A DNA stretch of 64,000 bases from Flavobacterium sp. KJJ (GCF_000708595.2 NZ_JARP01000007.1:310001-374000), one strand, 5' to 3'. Positions 34,912 through 45,397 are shown, numbered from the stretch's first letter. The notes: generated by a model from the letters alone, not told the origin. Made by a program: numbers and translations.

Positions 34912-37900
34912 ATGAAATTAAAATTTAAATGGATTTTTACGCTTTTAGTAGCGTTGTCTATGCAGTTTTCTTTTGCTCAGGAGAGAACTGTAACTGGAAA
35001 GGTGTCTGACCAAACAGGCGTTATTCCAGGAGTTAATGTTCTTGTAAAAGGAACAAAAGTAAATACAGCAACTGACTTTGATGGAAGTTACTCTATTAAA
35101 GCAAAAACAGGTGATGTATTAGTTTTTTCATATGTAGGTATGAATAGCAAATCAGTAACTGTTGGTACTTCTAATACAGTAAGTGTTACTTTAGAGTCTG
35201 AAGCTCAATTAATGAATGAGGTTGTGGTTGTAGGTTACGGTGTTCAGAAAAGAAAAGAAGTAACAGGTTCTATTTCTAAAATTGCTGGTAGTGACATTGC
35301 TAACTTAGTTACACCAAGTTTTGAAGGAGTATTAGCAGGTAGAGCGACAGGAGTTCAAGTTGTAACTAACTCAGGTATTGTGGGTGTTGCTCCAAAAATT
35401 AGAATTAGAGGTATTGCTTCTATCTCTAGTGGAACTGATCCTTTAATTGTTGTTGATGGTATGCCAATTATTAGTGGAGATGTTGGAGGTATTGCAAACA
35501 CAAATGGTTTAGCAGATATTAACCCTGCTGATATTGAATCATTTGATGTATTGAAAGATGGTGCTGCAACTGCGATCTACGGATCAAGAGCTGCAAATGG
35601 AGTTATTTTGATTACAACAAAAAGTGGAAAAAAAGGAACTTTAAAAGTTAACTTTTCTAGTACTTTAGGTGTGGCTAGTGCTGCTAAAAAGTATGACTTA
35701 TTACAAACTCCTGACTTTTTAGTAATTTCTAATGAAAAAAGAACTAATGCAGGACAAGCTCCTTGGGCTGTTGGTAGTGCATACAATACAGATTGGCAAA
35801 GTGCAGTTTTAAGAAATGCTCCTCAATCAAACCACAATGTTTCTTTTAGTGGAGGTTCTGATAAAACAAAATACTACTTGTCATTAGGATTGACAGATCA
35901 AGAAGGTATTAATAAAGCAAATGATATGAAAAGATATTCTATCAGAGCTAATATCGATCAGGATATCAACAAATGGTTAAGTATTGGAACAAATTTAAGT
36001 GTTACAAGAACAGAGTATAATGGATTAAATACAGGTGGTAGTTCACTTTCTGGTAATATTTTTAATACTACAAGACAGTTGCCTAACGTACCAATTTATG
36101 ATGCAAACAATCCAACAGGATATAACTTGACATTACCATTAAGTGCCAATACAGTTGGAAAATGGGATAATACAGATCCAGTAGGGGATAACATCACTAA
36201 CATTGTTTATGTATTAGATCATAATAAATATTACTCTAAAGTAAATAGAACATTGGCAAATGTTTTTGCAAATGCAAAAATTACTTCAGACTTAAGTTAT
36301 AAATTACAAGTAAGTTCTGATAATTCAATCACTGGTGGTTTTCAATATTGGAACCCAATCCATGGTGATGGACGTTCAAGAAATGGTGTTTTATTAAATG
36401 ATAACACTGAATATTTAAGATGGAACTGGCAAAATATTTTGAACTACAAGCATACTTTCGCTGAAAATCATAATTTAGCTGTTACAGGTGTTGCTGAATA
36501 TCAAAAACAAAAATATCAGTATTTCTTTGGACAAGGAACAGATTTATTAAGTGATTTTTACGATCAAAACCTTGTAACAAACTCATATTCTACTAAGGAT
36601 TCTGGAGGATCTGTTACGGAAAATGGTATTATTTCTTATTTAGGACGTTTTACTTATAACTTTAAAGAGAAATATTTTATTCAAGCTTCTATCAGACGAG
36701 ATGGTATCTCAAAATTAAGTGCTGATACAAGATGGAATAATTTCCCTGGAGTTTCTGCAGGTTGGACTGTTTCTAAAGAAAGCTTTATGGAAGGAATTAG
36801 TAATGTAGTTTCTGATTTGAAATTTAGAGGTTCTTACTCTGAAGTAGGTAACACTGAAATTGGAAATTATCCTTATTTAGGTTTAACTATTAGTTCACCT
36901 TATGGTTCATTAAATGGAATTGGTTACTCTCAATTTGGAAATGACCAACTTCAATGGGAATCAAGTGCTAAAGTTGATTTTGGTGCTGATTTAGGGTTGT
37001 TTAATAACCGTTTAACTTTAGCTTTCGATTACTATAGAAATAATATTGATAAATTAATCTTAGCTGTACCAACTTCACCATCATTAGGGGTTCCTTTTAA
37101 CACTATCAATAAAAATATTGGTAAATTGTATAATCAAGGTTATGAGTTTGCTGTAAGCTTCAAAGCAATTAACAATGCAAATTTCACTTGGGATGTATCA
37201 TCTAATTTAACTTTATCTAAAAACGTAGTTACTAGTGTTTTTAACGGTCAAGATATTATTGGTGGTTCTTCTACAGATACAAATATTGCTCCAAACATCA
37301 TTATTAGAGAAGGTGAATCTATGAACTCTTTATATGGATTTAAATATTGGGGAGTAAATAAAGCAAATGGTAATCCTGTTTATTATAAAGCAGATGGTTC
37401 TTTGGTACAAGGTCGTATTGGTGTAGGAACTTATGCTGTTTTTAATCCTGCAGACCCTACAAATGTTGCTACAGCATCTAGCTTAAGTGCTGCAACTGAT
37501 AAAGTTGTTTTAGGTAATACTTTACCAACTTATTATGGATCTTTTTCTTCTAACATGAAATACAAAAATCTTGATTTAGGTTTTATGTTCAGATTTAGTG
37601 GTGGAAATAAAATTTTCAACAGTACTAGAAGAGAGTTAATGAACCAAAACTTTAATAATAACGGAACTGAAATTTTAGGAAGATGGCAAAGTGTTGACAA
37701 TCCTGGAGATGGATGGACACCAAAATTATATGCTAGTTCTAATACTTTTACAAACCTTTCAGGAAATGCAAGTTCACGTTTTGTTGAAGATGGAGATTTT
37801 ATCTCACTTGATAATATTAGTTTAGGATATACTTTACCAAAAATCTTAATGGATAAACTTAAAGTTGATAACTTTAGATTATTTGTTCAAGCACAAAATG

Positions 37901-38016
37901 TTTGGTTAATCACTGATTACAAAGGTATCAATCCTGAAATGGAAACTTCTGGGGTAGACATTAACGGTACTCCTCGTTCTAAAGTGATATCAATGGGAAT
38001 AAATGTAAGTTTATAA
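34912..38016 (+). CDS. SusC/RagA family TonB-linked outer-membrane transporter
   Basis: 1034 aa. Signal peptide ending QFSFAQ, carboxypeptidase-regulatory-like domain (about 24-105, TVTGKVSDQTGVIPGVNVLVKGT), TonB-box region NEVVVVGYGVQKRK, plug domain (about 115-235, IRIRGIASISSGTDPLIVVDGMP) and a 22-stranded barrel to the C-terminus. Works with the SusD-like lipoprotein encoded 8 nt downstream as a lidded importer of oligosaccharides or peptides. The gene uses few codon types (many GGT, GCT, TTA), like tuf, suggesting high expression. No sugar-cleaving enzyme or regulator gene is adjacent, so the substrate is unknown. Confidence 0.95.
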   Translation: MKLKFKWIFTLLVALSMQFSFAQERTVTGKVSDQTGVIPGVNVLVKGTKVNTATDFDGSYSIKAKTGDVLVFSYVGMNSKSVTVGTSNTVSVTLESEAQLMNEVVVVGYGVQKRKEVTGSISKIAGSDIANLVTPSFEGVLAGRATGVQVVTNSGIVGVAPKIRIRGIASISSGTDPLIVVDGMPIISGDVGGIANTNGLADINPADIESFDVLKDGAATAIYGSRAANGVILITTKSGKKGTLKVNFSSTLGVASAAKKYDLLQTPDFLVISNEKRTNAGQAPWAVGSAYNTDWQSAVLRNAPQSNHNVSFSGGSDKTKYYLSLGLTDQEGINKANDMKRYSIRANIDQDINKWLSIGTNLSVTRTEYNGLNTGGSSLSGNIFNTTRQLPNVPIYDANNPTGYNLTLPLSANTVGKWDNTDPVGDNITNIVYVLDHNKYYSKVNRTLANVFANAKITSDLSYKLQVSSDNSITGGFQYWNPIHGDGRSRNGVLLNDNTEYLRWNWQNILNYKHTFAENHNLAVTGVAEYQKQKYQYFFGQGTDLLSDFYDQNLVTNSYSTKDSGGSVTENGIISYLGRFTYNFKEKYFIQASIRRDGISKLSADTRWNNFPGVSAGWTVSKESFMEGISNVVSDLKFRGSYSEVGNTEIGNYPYLGLTISSPYGSLNGIGYSQFGNDQLQWESSAKVDFGADLGLFNNRLTLAFDYYRNNIDKLILAVPTSPSLGVPFNTINKNIGKLYNQGYEFAVSFKAINNANFTWDVSSNLTLSKNVVTSVFNGQDIIGGSSTDTNIAPNIIIREGESMNSLYGFKYWGVNKANGNPVYYKADGSLVQGRIGVGTYAVFNPADPTNVATASSLSAATDKVVLGNTLPTYYGSFSSNMKYKNLDLGFMFRFSGGNKIFNSTRRELMNQNFNNNGTEILGRWQSVDNPGDGWTPKLYASSNTFTNLSGNASSRFVEDGDFISLDNISLGYTLPKILMDKLKVDNFRLFVQAQNVWLITDYKGINPEMETSGVDINGTPRSKVISMGINVSL

Positions 38017-38024
38017 AAAAACAT

Positions 38025-39581
38025 ATGAAAAATTTAATAAAAACAATTTTGCTTTCTGTAGTTGTATTCGGGATGAATTCATGTACAGAAGAAAAAATAC
38101 TGGATTTGACTCCAGTAAATAACATCTCTGATAAAGATGCCTTTTCGACTGCATCATTAGTGGAGTCTTATATGAATGGTGTGTATAACGCAGCTGCAAT
38201 TGGTACTTATAATAGTGGTACTTCAAATGGTGGTAGAGGTTATGTTTGGGGAGCTGCTTTCGTAGAGCAAGGTGAAGCTAGAGGAGAAGATGTTGTAAAT
38301 ACAGCTACTTTCTACCAGTTAACTTATGAAGGAACATATGATCCAACAACAGCTAATAATGTTTATTACTGGGTTGATGGTTACAGATTAATCAACAGAT
38401 GTAATTTAATGATTGAAGGTGTTAATGATGCTGTATCAAAAGGTGTTATTACTGCTGCTGCTGGTAATGATTATATTGGGCAAGCTAAATTTTTAAGAGC
38501 AATTACTCACTTTGAATTACTAACTTATTTTGCAAGACCTTACAATTTTACTGCAGGTGCAACACATCCTGGTATTCCTTATAGAGAAGTAGGTGTTAAT
38601 ACTCAGACTGAGATTGATGCTGAAGCTCTTAAACCAAGAAATACTGTAGCTGAGTGTTATGCAAAAGTTTTAGCTGACTTAAATGATGCTGAAAGTTTAA
38701 TAGCTTCAAATGGTATTACAGGTGGTAGAGTAGTTGCTAAAGCAACAAAATCTGCTGCAATAGCTTTTAAAACTAGAGTATATCTTCATAAGAGAGACTG
38801 GGCAAATGTAATTACTGAAGGAACAAAATTAAATGGTGTTTATTCTTTGACTGCGGATCCAGCTACTCCTTTCGTATTAGCGAGCAACTTAACTAACTCA
38901 GAATCTATATTCTCTATTCAACATTCTTCTACTGCTAACCCAGGAGTAAATGCTGCTTTGGCAAGTATCTTGAAAAATAGATTATTAGTTACAATTAGTC
39001 CAATTATCTGGAGAGATCCAAGTTGGTTAGCTACTGATAAAAGAAGAGAAGAAGGTAAATTAATTGTTACTGCTTCTGGTAGAAAATACACAAATAAATA
39101 CACTGATATTACTAACTCAACTGATGCTGCACCAGTTATCAGATATGCAGAGGTAGTATTGAATATGGCAGAAGCTCAAGCTCGTTTATCTAATTTGCCA
39201 GGAGCTTTGACTTTGTTAAACTCTGTAAGAAATAGATCTTTAGCGGCTCCCGCTACTGAGGCTTATACAGCAGCTTCTTTCACTACAAACGCTACTATGG
39301 TTGCCGCTATTTTGAAAGAAAGAAGAATTGAATTCTTATGTGAGGGTCGCAGATGGTCTGATATTCACAGATTACAAGGTGATGATCTTGCTCCTATTAA
39401 TGGTATTCCTGCAAAAGTTGCTAATGCTAATCCAGCTGCTGCATTATTTACATTAGGAACAGCTTATACAGGTCCTTACGGAGTTGCTGCTATTCCTGCT
39501 ACAGATAAAAGATTCTTATGGCCAATACCTCAAATTGAAATGAATACAAATCCAGGATTAGGACAAAATCCAGACTGGTAG
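38025..39581 (+). CDS. SusD/RagB family nutrient-binding lipoprotein
   Basis: 518 aa. Signal with lipobox MNSC (Cys20, then TEEKILDLTP). TPR-rich alpha-helical SusD fold with the usual C-terminal RagB block (ILKERRIEFLCEGRRWSDIHRLQGDD). Surface lid of the SusC transporter encoded just upstream (8-nt gap). Same strong codon bias as susC. Followed by a good terminator, so the operon is just these two genes. Confidence 0.95.
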   Translation: MKNLIKTILLSVVVFGMNSCTEEKILDLTPVNNISDKDAFSTASLVESYMNGVYNAAAIGTYNSGTSNGGRGYVWGAAFVEQGEARGEDVVNTATFYQLTYEGTYDPTTANNVYYWVDGYRLINRCNLMIEGVNDAVSKGVITAAAGNDYIGQAKFLRAITHFELLTYFARPYNFTAGATHPGIPYREVGVNTQTEIDAEALKPRNTVAECYAKVLADLNDAESLIASNGITGGRVVAKATKSAAIAFKTRVYLHKRDWANVITEGTKLNGVYSLTADPATPFVLASNLTNSESIFSIQHSSTANPGVNAALASILKNRLLVTISPIIWRDPSWLATDKRREEGKLIVTASGRKYTNKYTDITNSTDAAPVIRYAEVVLNMAEAQARLSNLPGALTLLNSVRNRSLAAPATEAYTAASFTTNATMVAAILKERRIEFLCEGRRWSDIHRLQGDDLAPINGIPAKVANANPAAALFTLGTAYTGPYGVAAIPATDKRFLWPIPQIEMNTNPGLGQNPDW

Positions 39582-39608
39582 AATAAAAATAAATATTTTG
39601 ATTTTTTT

Positions 39609-39641
39609 AAAACCCTCAATCACTTTTTGATTGGGGGTTTT
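39609..39641 (+). terminator. susCD operon terminator
   Basis: AAAACCCTCAATCA/TGATTGGGGGTTTT, a 14-bp stem with one G-T pair, CTTTT loop, then TTTTG. Confidence 0.88.
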
Positions 39642-39686
39642 GTTATTTAAATAGAATTGTCTCGAAAAACTTCTCAATCATAATGA

Positions 39687-39721
39687 TTTGTTTTTTTATA
39701 CGTTTTTATCTTTTACCTTTG
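39687..39721 (+). promoter_or_regulatory. Promoter of the porin-like gene
   Basis: TTTG (39687-39690), 23-nt spacer, TACCTTTG (39714-39721). Exact -7 box, spacing at the upper limit. ATG at 39766. Confidence 0.6.
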
Positions 39722-39765
39722 CTTGACTAATTTTGTCGAATATAATTTACATATAAAGCTGTCAA

Positions 39766-41736
39766 ATGAGAATACTCTTTTTTCTATATCTATTAATAGT
39801 GCCTGCCTTACTGTTTTCTCAAGAAAAAAATACTTCTAAAAGTAATTTGGATATGAATACAAAATATTCAAGTATAACTGATACTTTAAAAAAGAAAAAA
39901 GCATTAGTAGCTAAGATTGATCAGTATCAAATTATTACTTTAGAGCATGATACAACTTATGTAGATACATCTTTGACATTAAAAAGTGCTTACAAACAAA
40001 ACTATCTTCGAAAAGATAATTTCGGACTTTTGCCTTTTTCTAATATCGGACAAACATATAATACATTGCAATACAGTTTAATCAGTTTTTCTCCATACCC
40101 AGAAATTGGATTTTCAGGAAAACATTTTGATTATATGCAGGCTAGTGATATTCGATATTATTCAGTAGCAACTCCTTTGACAGAATTATTTTTTAATACT
40201 ACGATTAATAAAGGTCAAAATGTCGACTCATTCATTACTTTAAATACGTCTAAAAATCTTAATTTTTCTGTTGCTTACAGAGGATTACGTTCAGAAGGAG
40301 ATTATATAAATCAATTAGTCAGTGTAGGTAATTTTAGGTTTACTACGAGTTACGCAACTACAGATAAAAGATATATTTTAAATGCCCATGTAACGTTTCA
40401 AGATATTACAAATGAGGAAAATGGCGGAATTACAACGCCTGAAAATTTTGAAAGCGATGATCCCGATTATAAAAACCGTCAGCGACTGCAAGTGTTTTTG
40501 ACAGATGCCACGTCACTTTTAAAAGGCAGACGTTTCTTTTTTGACCACGCTTTCAGAATAAATCCAAAAGATGCGAGTAATAATTTGTATGTAACACACC
40601 AGTTTAATTATGAATATAAATATTACGAATATAAACAGCCAACGGTACTTTCTAGTGTGGGCAATAATTCTTTAGTACAACGTTTTGGAGAATCATATGT
40701 TACTAGTAATATAAGCGATGAAACTCGATTTGAAAAACTATATAATAAAGTTGGCCTAGCTTATGAAAATTCTCTTTTAGGAAAATTTAATTTCTTTGTC
40801 GACGATTATAGATCCAATTATAAATACGAAAGAATTATCGTAAATAAAGATGGAACAGCAATTCCTGATAATTTATTTCTTCAGATTAATAATTTTGGCG
40901 GACAGTATGAATATCAGAAAAATAAATGGAATGGCCGATTTTTATACACAAGATCAATCACAAATCAATCCCTTTCGGATTTAGATGCAAAGTTAAGATA
41001 TGACTTAAACGAGAAAATTCAATTTGATTTTAGATATCGAAATGTAAACAAACTGCCAAACAATAATTATAATTTGTATCAGAGCAGTTATGTAAAGTAC
41101 AATTGGTCAAACAATTTCAAAAATGAAAAAATCAATCAGTTAAGTGCTAATGTATTTACACCTTGGTTAAATGCCGAAGTTCAGTATTCTGTTTTAAAAG
41201 ATCATTTGTATTTTAAAGATGTTTCAGATGCTGACGAAATTGCAGCTTATACTCAAATTATAAAACCAGAACAATACGGAAATGTAATTAATTATTTTTC
41301 TATAAAAGCTAGCAGAGAATTTAAATTTGGAGCATTTGCTTTGGATAATACATTGCTGTATCAAAAAGTAGATCAATCAGATTTGATTTTGAATGTTCCA
41401 GATTTTGTGACAAGAAATACTTTTTATTATTCAAGTTATTTTTTCAAAAAAGCACTTTATATGCAAACTGGAATTGTTTTTAATTATTTTACGAAATATT
41501 ACGGAAACGATTATAATCCGGTGATTGGAGAATTTTTTGTCCAAGAGAAAAAAGAAATCGGAAATTATCCTTTATTCGATGTTTTCGTAAATGCAAGAAT
41601 TCGTCAAACTCGTTTTTATTTAAAGGCTGAACATATAAATGCTCTTTTTTCTAAAAGCGATTATTATGCGGCGCCTAATAATCCGTATCGTGATTTTGTC
41701 ATTCGATTTGGTTTAGTTTGGAATTTCTTCCAATAA
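39766..41736 (+). CDS. Putative porin / outer-membrane beta-barrel protein
   Basis: 656 aa. Signal peptide ending LLFSQ. Long alternating hydrophobic/polar strands rich in Tyr, Phe and Asn through the whole mature part, ending in VWNFFQ. Resembles the Bacteroidota 'putative porin' family (PF14121-like). No plug or TonB box, so a passive channel is more likely than an active transporter. The cystathionine-synthase-like gene follows after 48 nt. No functional link is obvious. Confidence 0.65.
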   Translation: MRILFFLYLLIVPALLFSQEKNTSKSNLDMNTKYSSITDTLKKKKALVAKIDQYQIITLEHDTTYVDTSLTLKSAYKQNYLRKDNFGLLPFSNIGQTYNTLQYSLISFSPYPEIGFSGKHFDYMQASDIRYYSVATPLTELFFNTTINKGQNVDSFITLNTSKNLNFSVAYRGLRSEGDYINQLVSVGNFRFTTSYATTDKRYILNAHVTFQDITNEENGGITTPENFESDDPDYKNRQRLQVFLTDATSLLKGRRFFFDHAFRINPKDASNNLYVTHQFNYEYKYYEYKQPTVLSSVGNNSLVQRFGESYVTSNISDETRFEKLYNKVGLAYENSLLGKFNFFVDDYRSNYKYERIIVNKDGTAIPDNLFLQINNFGGQYEYQKNKWNGRFLYTRSITNQSLSDLDAKLRYDLNEKIQFDFRYRNVNKLPNNNYNLYQSSYVKYNWSNNFKNEKINQLSANVFTPWLNAEVQYSVLKDHLYFKDVSDADEIAAYTQIIKPEQYGNVINYFSIKASREFKFGAFALDNTLLYQKVDQSDLILNVPDFVTRNTFYYSSYFFKKALYMQTGIVFNYFTKYYGNDYNPVIGEFFVQEKKEIGNYPLFDVFVNARIRQTRFYLKAEHINALFSKSDYYAAPNNPYRDFVIRFGLVWNFFQ

Positions 41737-41784
41737 AATCAAACACTATTTAAGCTTAAACCAAATATTAAAATTAAAATAAAA

Positions 41785-43146
41785 ATGGACTTTTCAAAAA
41801 ATATTTTAGAAACAATAGGTAATACACCGTTAGTAAAACTCAACAAAATTGTTGCTGAAATCGATGCGTTAGTATTAGCAAAAGTCGAAACTTTTAATCC
41901 AGGCAATTCTGTAAAAGACAGAATGGCCGTGAAAATGATTGAAGACGCAGAAGCTGACGGCAGATTAAAACCAGGCGGCACTATAATTGAAGGAACTTCT
42001 GGAAATACAGGTATGGGATTAGCTCTTGTTGCGATCATAAAAGGGTACAAATTAATCTGTGTGATTTCAGACAAGCAGTCTAAAGAAAAAATGGATATTT
42101 TGCGTGCGGTTGGAGCAAAAGTTGTTGTTTGTCCTACTGATGTTGAACCAACAGATCCAAGATCTTATTATTCTGTTTCTAAGCGCTTAGCATCTGAAAC
42201 ACCAAATTCTTGGTATGTAAATCAATATGATAATATGTCAAATTCATTGGCACATTACGAACAGACTGGACCGGAAATTTGGAAACAAACCGACGGTAAA
42301 ATTACGCATTTTGTCGTTGGAGTAGGAACAGGAGGAACAATTTCTGGTGTTGGAAAATATTTAAAAGAGAAAAATCCAAATATTAAAATTTGGGGAATTG
42401 ATACGTATGGATCAGTTTTTAAGAAATACCATGAAACTGGAATTTTTGATGAAAATGAAATCTACTCCTATATTACAGAGGGAATTGGAGAAGATATTTT
42501 ACCAAAAAATGTTGATTTTTCTTTAATTGATGGTTTTACAAAAGTAACGGATAAAGATGCCGCAGTTTATACTAGAAAGATCGCTCTTGAGGAAGCTATT
42601 TTTGTTGGAAATTCTGCTGGCGCATGTATAAAAGGTCTGTTACAGCTTAAGGAGCATTTTAAGCCAGATGATGTTGTGGTGGTTCTTTTTCATGATTCAG
42701 GAAGCCGTTACGTAGGGAAAATGTTTAATGATGACTGGATGCGCGAGCGTGGATTTTTAGAAGAAAATGTAACCAAAGCTGAAGATGTTATAAAAGATCA
42801 TATCGATAAAGAATTAATTGTAGTGCGTACAGAAGAATTGGTTTCACATGCAATTGAACGTATGCGTAAGTATAAAATTTCTCAGATTCCGGTTGTAGAT
42901 ATCAACGGATTTGTAGGTTCTGTTGATGAAACAGATTTGTTTAGAAGTTATGTTGCTGATAAAAATGTAGCCGAAAAACCTATTAAAGAAGTAATGGGAA
43001 AACCTTTCCCAATCGTAAAACTAGGAACTACGATCGAAGAGGTTTCGAAATTATTTACCAAAGAAAATGATGCAGTTTTAGTAGATCTTGGAAACGGAAA
43101 ACATCATATTATTACAAAATATGATATTATTGGATCTATAAAATAA
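41785..43146 (+). CDS. Cystathionine beta-synthase-like PLP enzyme with CBS domain pair
   Basis: 453 aa. Residues 1-320 are a fold-type II PLP domain (cysteine synthase/CBS family): Lys44 in NPGNSVKDRMAVK is the PLP lysine, GTSGNTGMGLA binds substrate, GTGGTISGVGKYL binds phosphate. Residues about 335-453 are two CBS domains (VSHAIERMRKYKISQIPVVD and GTTIEEVSKLFTKENDAVLVD), the likely ligand-sensing module. No haem-binding N-terminal extension is present. Acts in cysteine or cystathionine synthesis. Which of the two cannot be told by eye. Confidence 0.9.
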   Translation: MDFSKNILETIGNTPLVKLNKIVAEIDALVLAKVETFNPGNSVKDRMAVKMIEDAEADGRLKPGGTIIEGTSGNTGMGLALVAIIKGYKLICVISDKQSKEKMDILRAVGAKVVVCPTDVEPTDPRSYYSVSKRLASETPNSWYVNQYDNMSNSLAHYEQTGPEIWKQTDGKITHFVVGVGTGGTISGVGKYLKEKNPNIKIWGIDTYGSVFKKYHETGIFDENEIYSYITEGIGEDILPKNVDFSLIDGFTKVTDKDAAVYTRKIALEEAIFVGNSAGACIKGLLQLKEHFKPDDVVVVLFHDSGSRYVGKMFNDDWMRERGFLEENVTKAEDVIKDHIDKELIVVRTEELVSHAIERMRKYKISQIPVVDINGFVGSVDETDLFRSYVADKNVAEKPIKEVMGKPFPIVKLGTTIEEVSKLFTKENDAVLVDLGNGKHHIITKYDIIGSIK

Positions 43147-43166
43147 TACAATTTTTATAACTTTAT

Positions 43167-43210
43167 AAATCCATAAATCGGAGTTTTGAGACTTTGGTTT
43201 ATGGATTTTT
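43167..43210 (+). terminator. Terminator after the CBS-domain gene
   Basis: AAATCCATAAA/TTTATGGATTT (43167-43177 with 43198-43208), 20-nt loop, followed by further T's. Confidence 0.78.
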
Positions 43211-43233
43211 TATCTCATAAATAGTATAAAATA

Positions 43234-43716
43234 ATGAATTTTACCGCTATAGATTTTGAAACTGCAACAGGATACCATCCTTGTTCTGTTGGAATAGTTA
43301 CTGTTGAAAACGGAATTATTATTGATGAATTTGTTTCTTTAATTAAACCTCCAAATAACGAATATAATCCGTTTACGATCCAAGTTCACGGTATTTATCC
43401 TCGAGATACAGTGAATGCGAAATCATTTTCGCAGGTTTATCCGGAAATCGAAAAGAGATTACGAAATAGAGTTGTTGTTGCTCATAATGAAAGTTTCGAT
43501 CGAAATGTATTGATGAAATCGATGGCACTTTACGGGTTGTATTATGAAGATTTGAATATAGCACCAAAATGGGAGTGTACAGTTAAAATATATAAAGCAA
43601 AGGGATTAAAGCCTACAAAATTAAGCGATTGCTGTCGCGAAATGAAAATTCAGCTGAATCACCATGAAGCATTATCTGATGCTCGTGCTTGCGCCAAATT
43701 ATATTTGATGCGCTAA
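43234..43716 (+). CDS. DEDDh 3'-5' exonuclease (DnaQ-like)
   Basis: 160 aa. Exo I: AIDFETATG (Asp7, Glu9). Exo II: VVAHNESFDRNVL. Exo III: NHHEALSDARACAKL with the DEDDh His and Asp. Stand-alone domain of the DNA polymerase III epsilon type, about normal size for single-domain family members. The substrate could be DNA or RNA. It sits between two terminators or gaps and is probably monocistronic, or co-transcribed with the DUF2851 gene 78 nt further on. Confidence 0.85.
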   Translation: MNFTAIDFETATGYHPCSVGIVTVENGIIIDEFVSLIKPPNNEYNPFTIQVHGIYPRDTVNAKSFSQVYPEIEKRLRNRVVVAHNESFDRNVLMKSMALYGLYYEDLNIAPKWECTVKIYKAKGLKPTKLSDCCREMKIQLNHHEALSDARACAKLYLMR

Positions 43717-43794
43717 AACTAATCGTATAATGTAAGATTAATACTATTTTTTATTATTTTTAGGTTTTGTAAATCATTATTAAAATCTTAAAAA

Positions 43795-45066
43795 ATGAAA
43801 GAAGATTTTCTTCATTATGTCTGGAAATTCAAGAAGTTTGATACTTTGAATTTAAAAACCACTCAAGATGAGCAAATTACCATTATAAAAACTGGAGATT
43901 ATTTAGAACTTGCAGGGCCTGATTTTTTTAATGCCCAAATTAAAATTGGAGATCAAAAATGGGCAGGAAATGTAGAAATTCATTTAAAATCTTCAGATTG
44001 GTATTTGCATCATCATGAAAAAGATATTGCATATCAGAGTGTCATTTTATATGTTGTTTGGGAACATGACACTGAAATATTCAGAGAAAACAATACAGAA
44101 ATTCCGGTTTTAATATTAAAAGATTTTGTCTCTTCTGATGTCATCAACAATTACAGTGCATTAATGACTGCAAAATCATGGATCTTTTGCGAAAAACACC
44201 TTGCAGATATTAATGATTTTGTATTTAAAAATTGGCAGGAAAGATTGTTTTTTGAACGGTTGGAACGCAAATCAAAATTCATTTACGATTTACTTGAAGA
44301 AACAAATTCTGATTGGGAGGCAGTCTTATTTTGTTTATTAGCAAAGAATTTTGGACTAAATACAAATGGGAATTCTTTTTTGCAGATTGCGAAAGCCTTG
44401 CCGTTTTCGATTATTAGAAAAGAAAGTTTTGAAGTAGAAAATCTAGAAGCTTTATTTTTTGGAACATCCGGATTATTACAGAGTGAAAAAGAAGATGTTT
44501 ATTTTACAGATTTAAAGTTTAGGTATTTTTATCTGCTTCATAAATATCAGCTAGAAAGATCTTATATAGAGCCAGTTCAGTTTTTTAAACATCGACCAGA
44601 TAATTTTCCAACTATTCGGCTTTCGCAATTGGCGAATTTGTACCATAAGCATCAAAATTTATTTTCTAAAGTAATTCCTTTAAAGTCCGTTAAAAGTGTC
44701 TATGATTTGCTTGCAGTTTCTACTAGTTTGTATTGGCAGAATCATTATCAGTTTGATAAGGAAAGTCCCAAAAAGGCTAAATCTCTCTCTAAATCATTTT
44801 TAGATTTGATCATTTTGAATACTATAATTCCAGTTCAATTTGCTTATTCGAATAAGATGGGAGTATCAATGCCTGAGGATTTAATTACATTTATGACTGA
44901 AGTAGCGCCAGAGAAAAATGCGGTAATAGATAAGTTTGAATCATTTGGAATTTCATCTAAAAATGCTTTTGAAACACAAACTTTACTTGAGCTTAAAAAT
45001 GAATATTGCAATCAAAAGGGATGTTTAAATTGTGCTTTAGGAATGGAATTGCTTAAGAACAATTAG
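43795..45066 (+). CDS. DUF2851 family protein
   Basis: 423 aa soluble protein without signal peptide or membrane segment. The N-terminal region (MKEDFLHYVWKFKKFD...GPDFFNAQIKIGDQKWAGNVEIHLKSSDW) is the recognisable DUF2851 signature. A repeated Asp/Glu/Gln-Lys pattern (GPDF...EIH) resembles restriction-nuclease-like active sites, but this is weak. The C-terminus has CNQKGCLNCALG, three Cys that might bind metal. Function unknown. Confidence 0.75.
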   Translation: MKEDFLHYVWKFKKFDTLNLKTTQDEQITIIKTGDYLELAGPDFFNAQIKIGDQKWAGNVEIHLKSSDWYLHHHEKDIAYQSVILYVVWEHDTEIFRENNTEIPVLILKDFVSSDVINNYSALMTAKSWIFCEKHLADINDFVFKNWQERLFFERLERKSKFIYDLLEETNSDWEAVLFCLLAKNFGLNTNGNSFLQIAKALPFSIIRKESFEVENLEALFFGTSGLLQSEKEDVYFTDLKFRYFYLLHKYQLERSYIEPVQFFKHRPDNFPTIRLSQLANLYHKHQNLFSKVIPLKSVKSVYDLLAVSTSLYWQNHYQFDKESPKKAKSLSKSFLDLIILNTIIPVQFAYSNKMGVSMPEDLITFMTEVAPEKNAVIDKFESFGISSKNAFETQTLLELKNEYCNQKGCLNCALGMELLKNN

Positions 45067-45151
45067 CTAATTAGAAAATGGGTTGATTAGATAATTTTGT
45101 ACTTTTGTCATCGTGAGCAAAATCGAACGACAAATATAAATCTAAATAAAA

Positions 45152-45379
45152 ATGTCAGCAATTTTAAGACTTAAGTTTTTCTTTGAGAAATATGGATTTC
45201 ATGTTTCATCTCGCCTAGCAGATAAACTCGGAATGCGGGTGACAAGTGTAAGATTATTTTTTATATACATTTCGTTTGTTACTGCAGGTTTAGGTTTTGG
45301 AGTTTATTTGACTTTAGCCTTTTGGATTCGCTTAAAAGATTTGATTCGCGCCAAAAGAACATCTGTTTTTGATTTATAA
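45152..45379 (+). CDS. PspC domain membrane protein
   Basis: 75 aa. GFHVSSRLADKLGMRVTSVRLFFIYISFVTAGLGFGVYLTLAFWIRLKD fits the PspC domain (short helix, then one transmembrane hairpin at about residues 32-58). In other bacteria PspC takes part in membrane stress responses. In isolation the role is unclear. No psp partner genes are present. Confidence 0.72.
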   Translation: MSAILRLKFFFEKYGFHVSSRLADKLGMRVTSVRLFFIYISFVTAGLGFGVYLTLAFWIRLKDLIRAKRTSVFDL

Positions 45380-45397
45380 ATAAATGATGAGATAATA

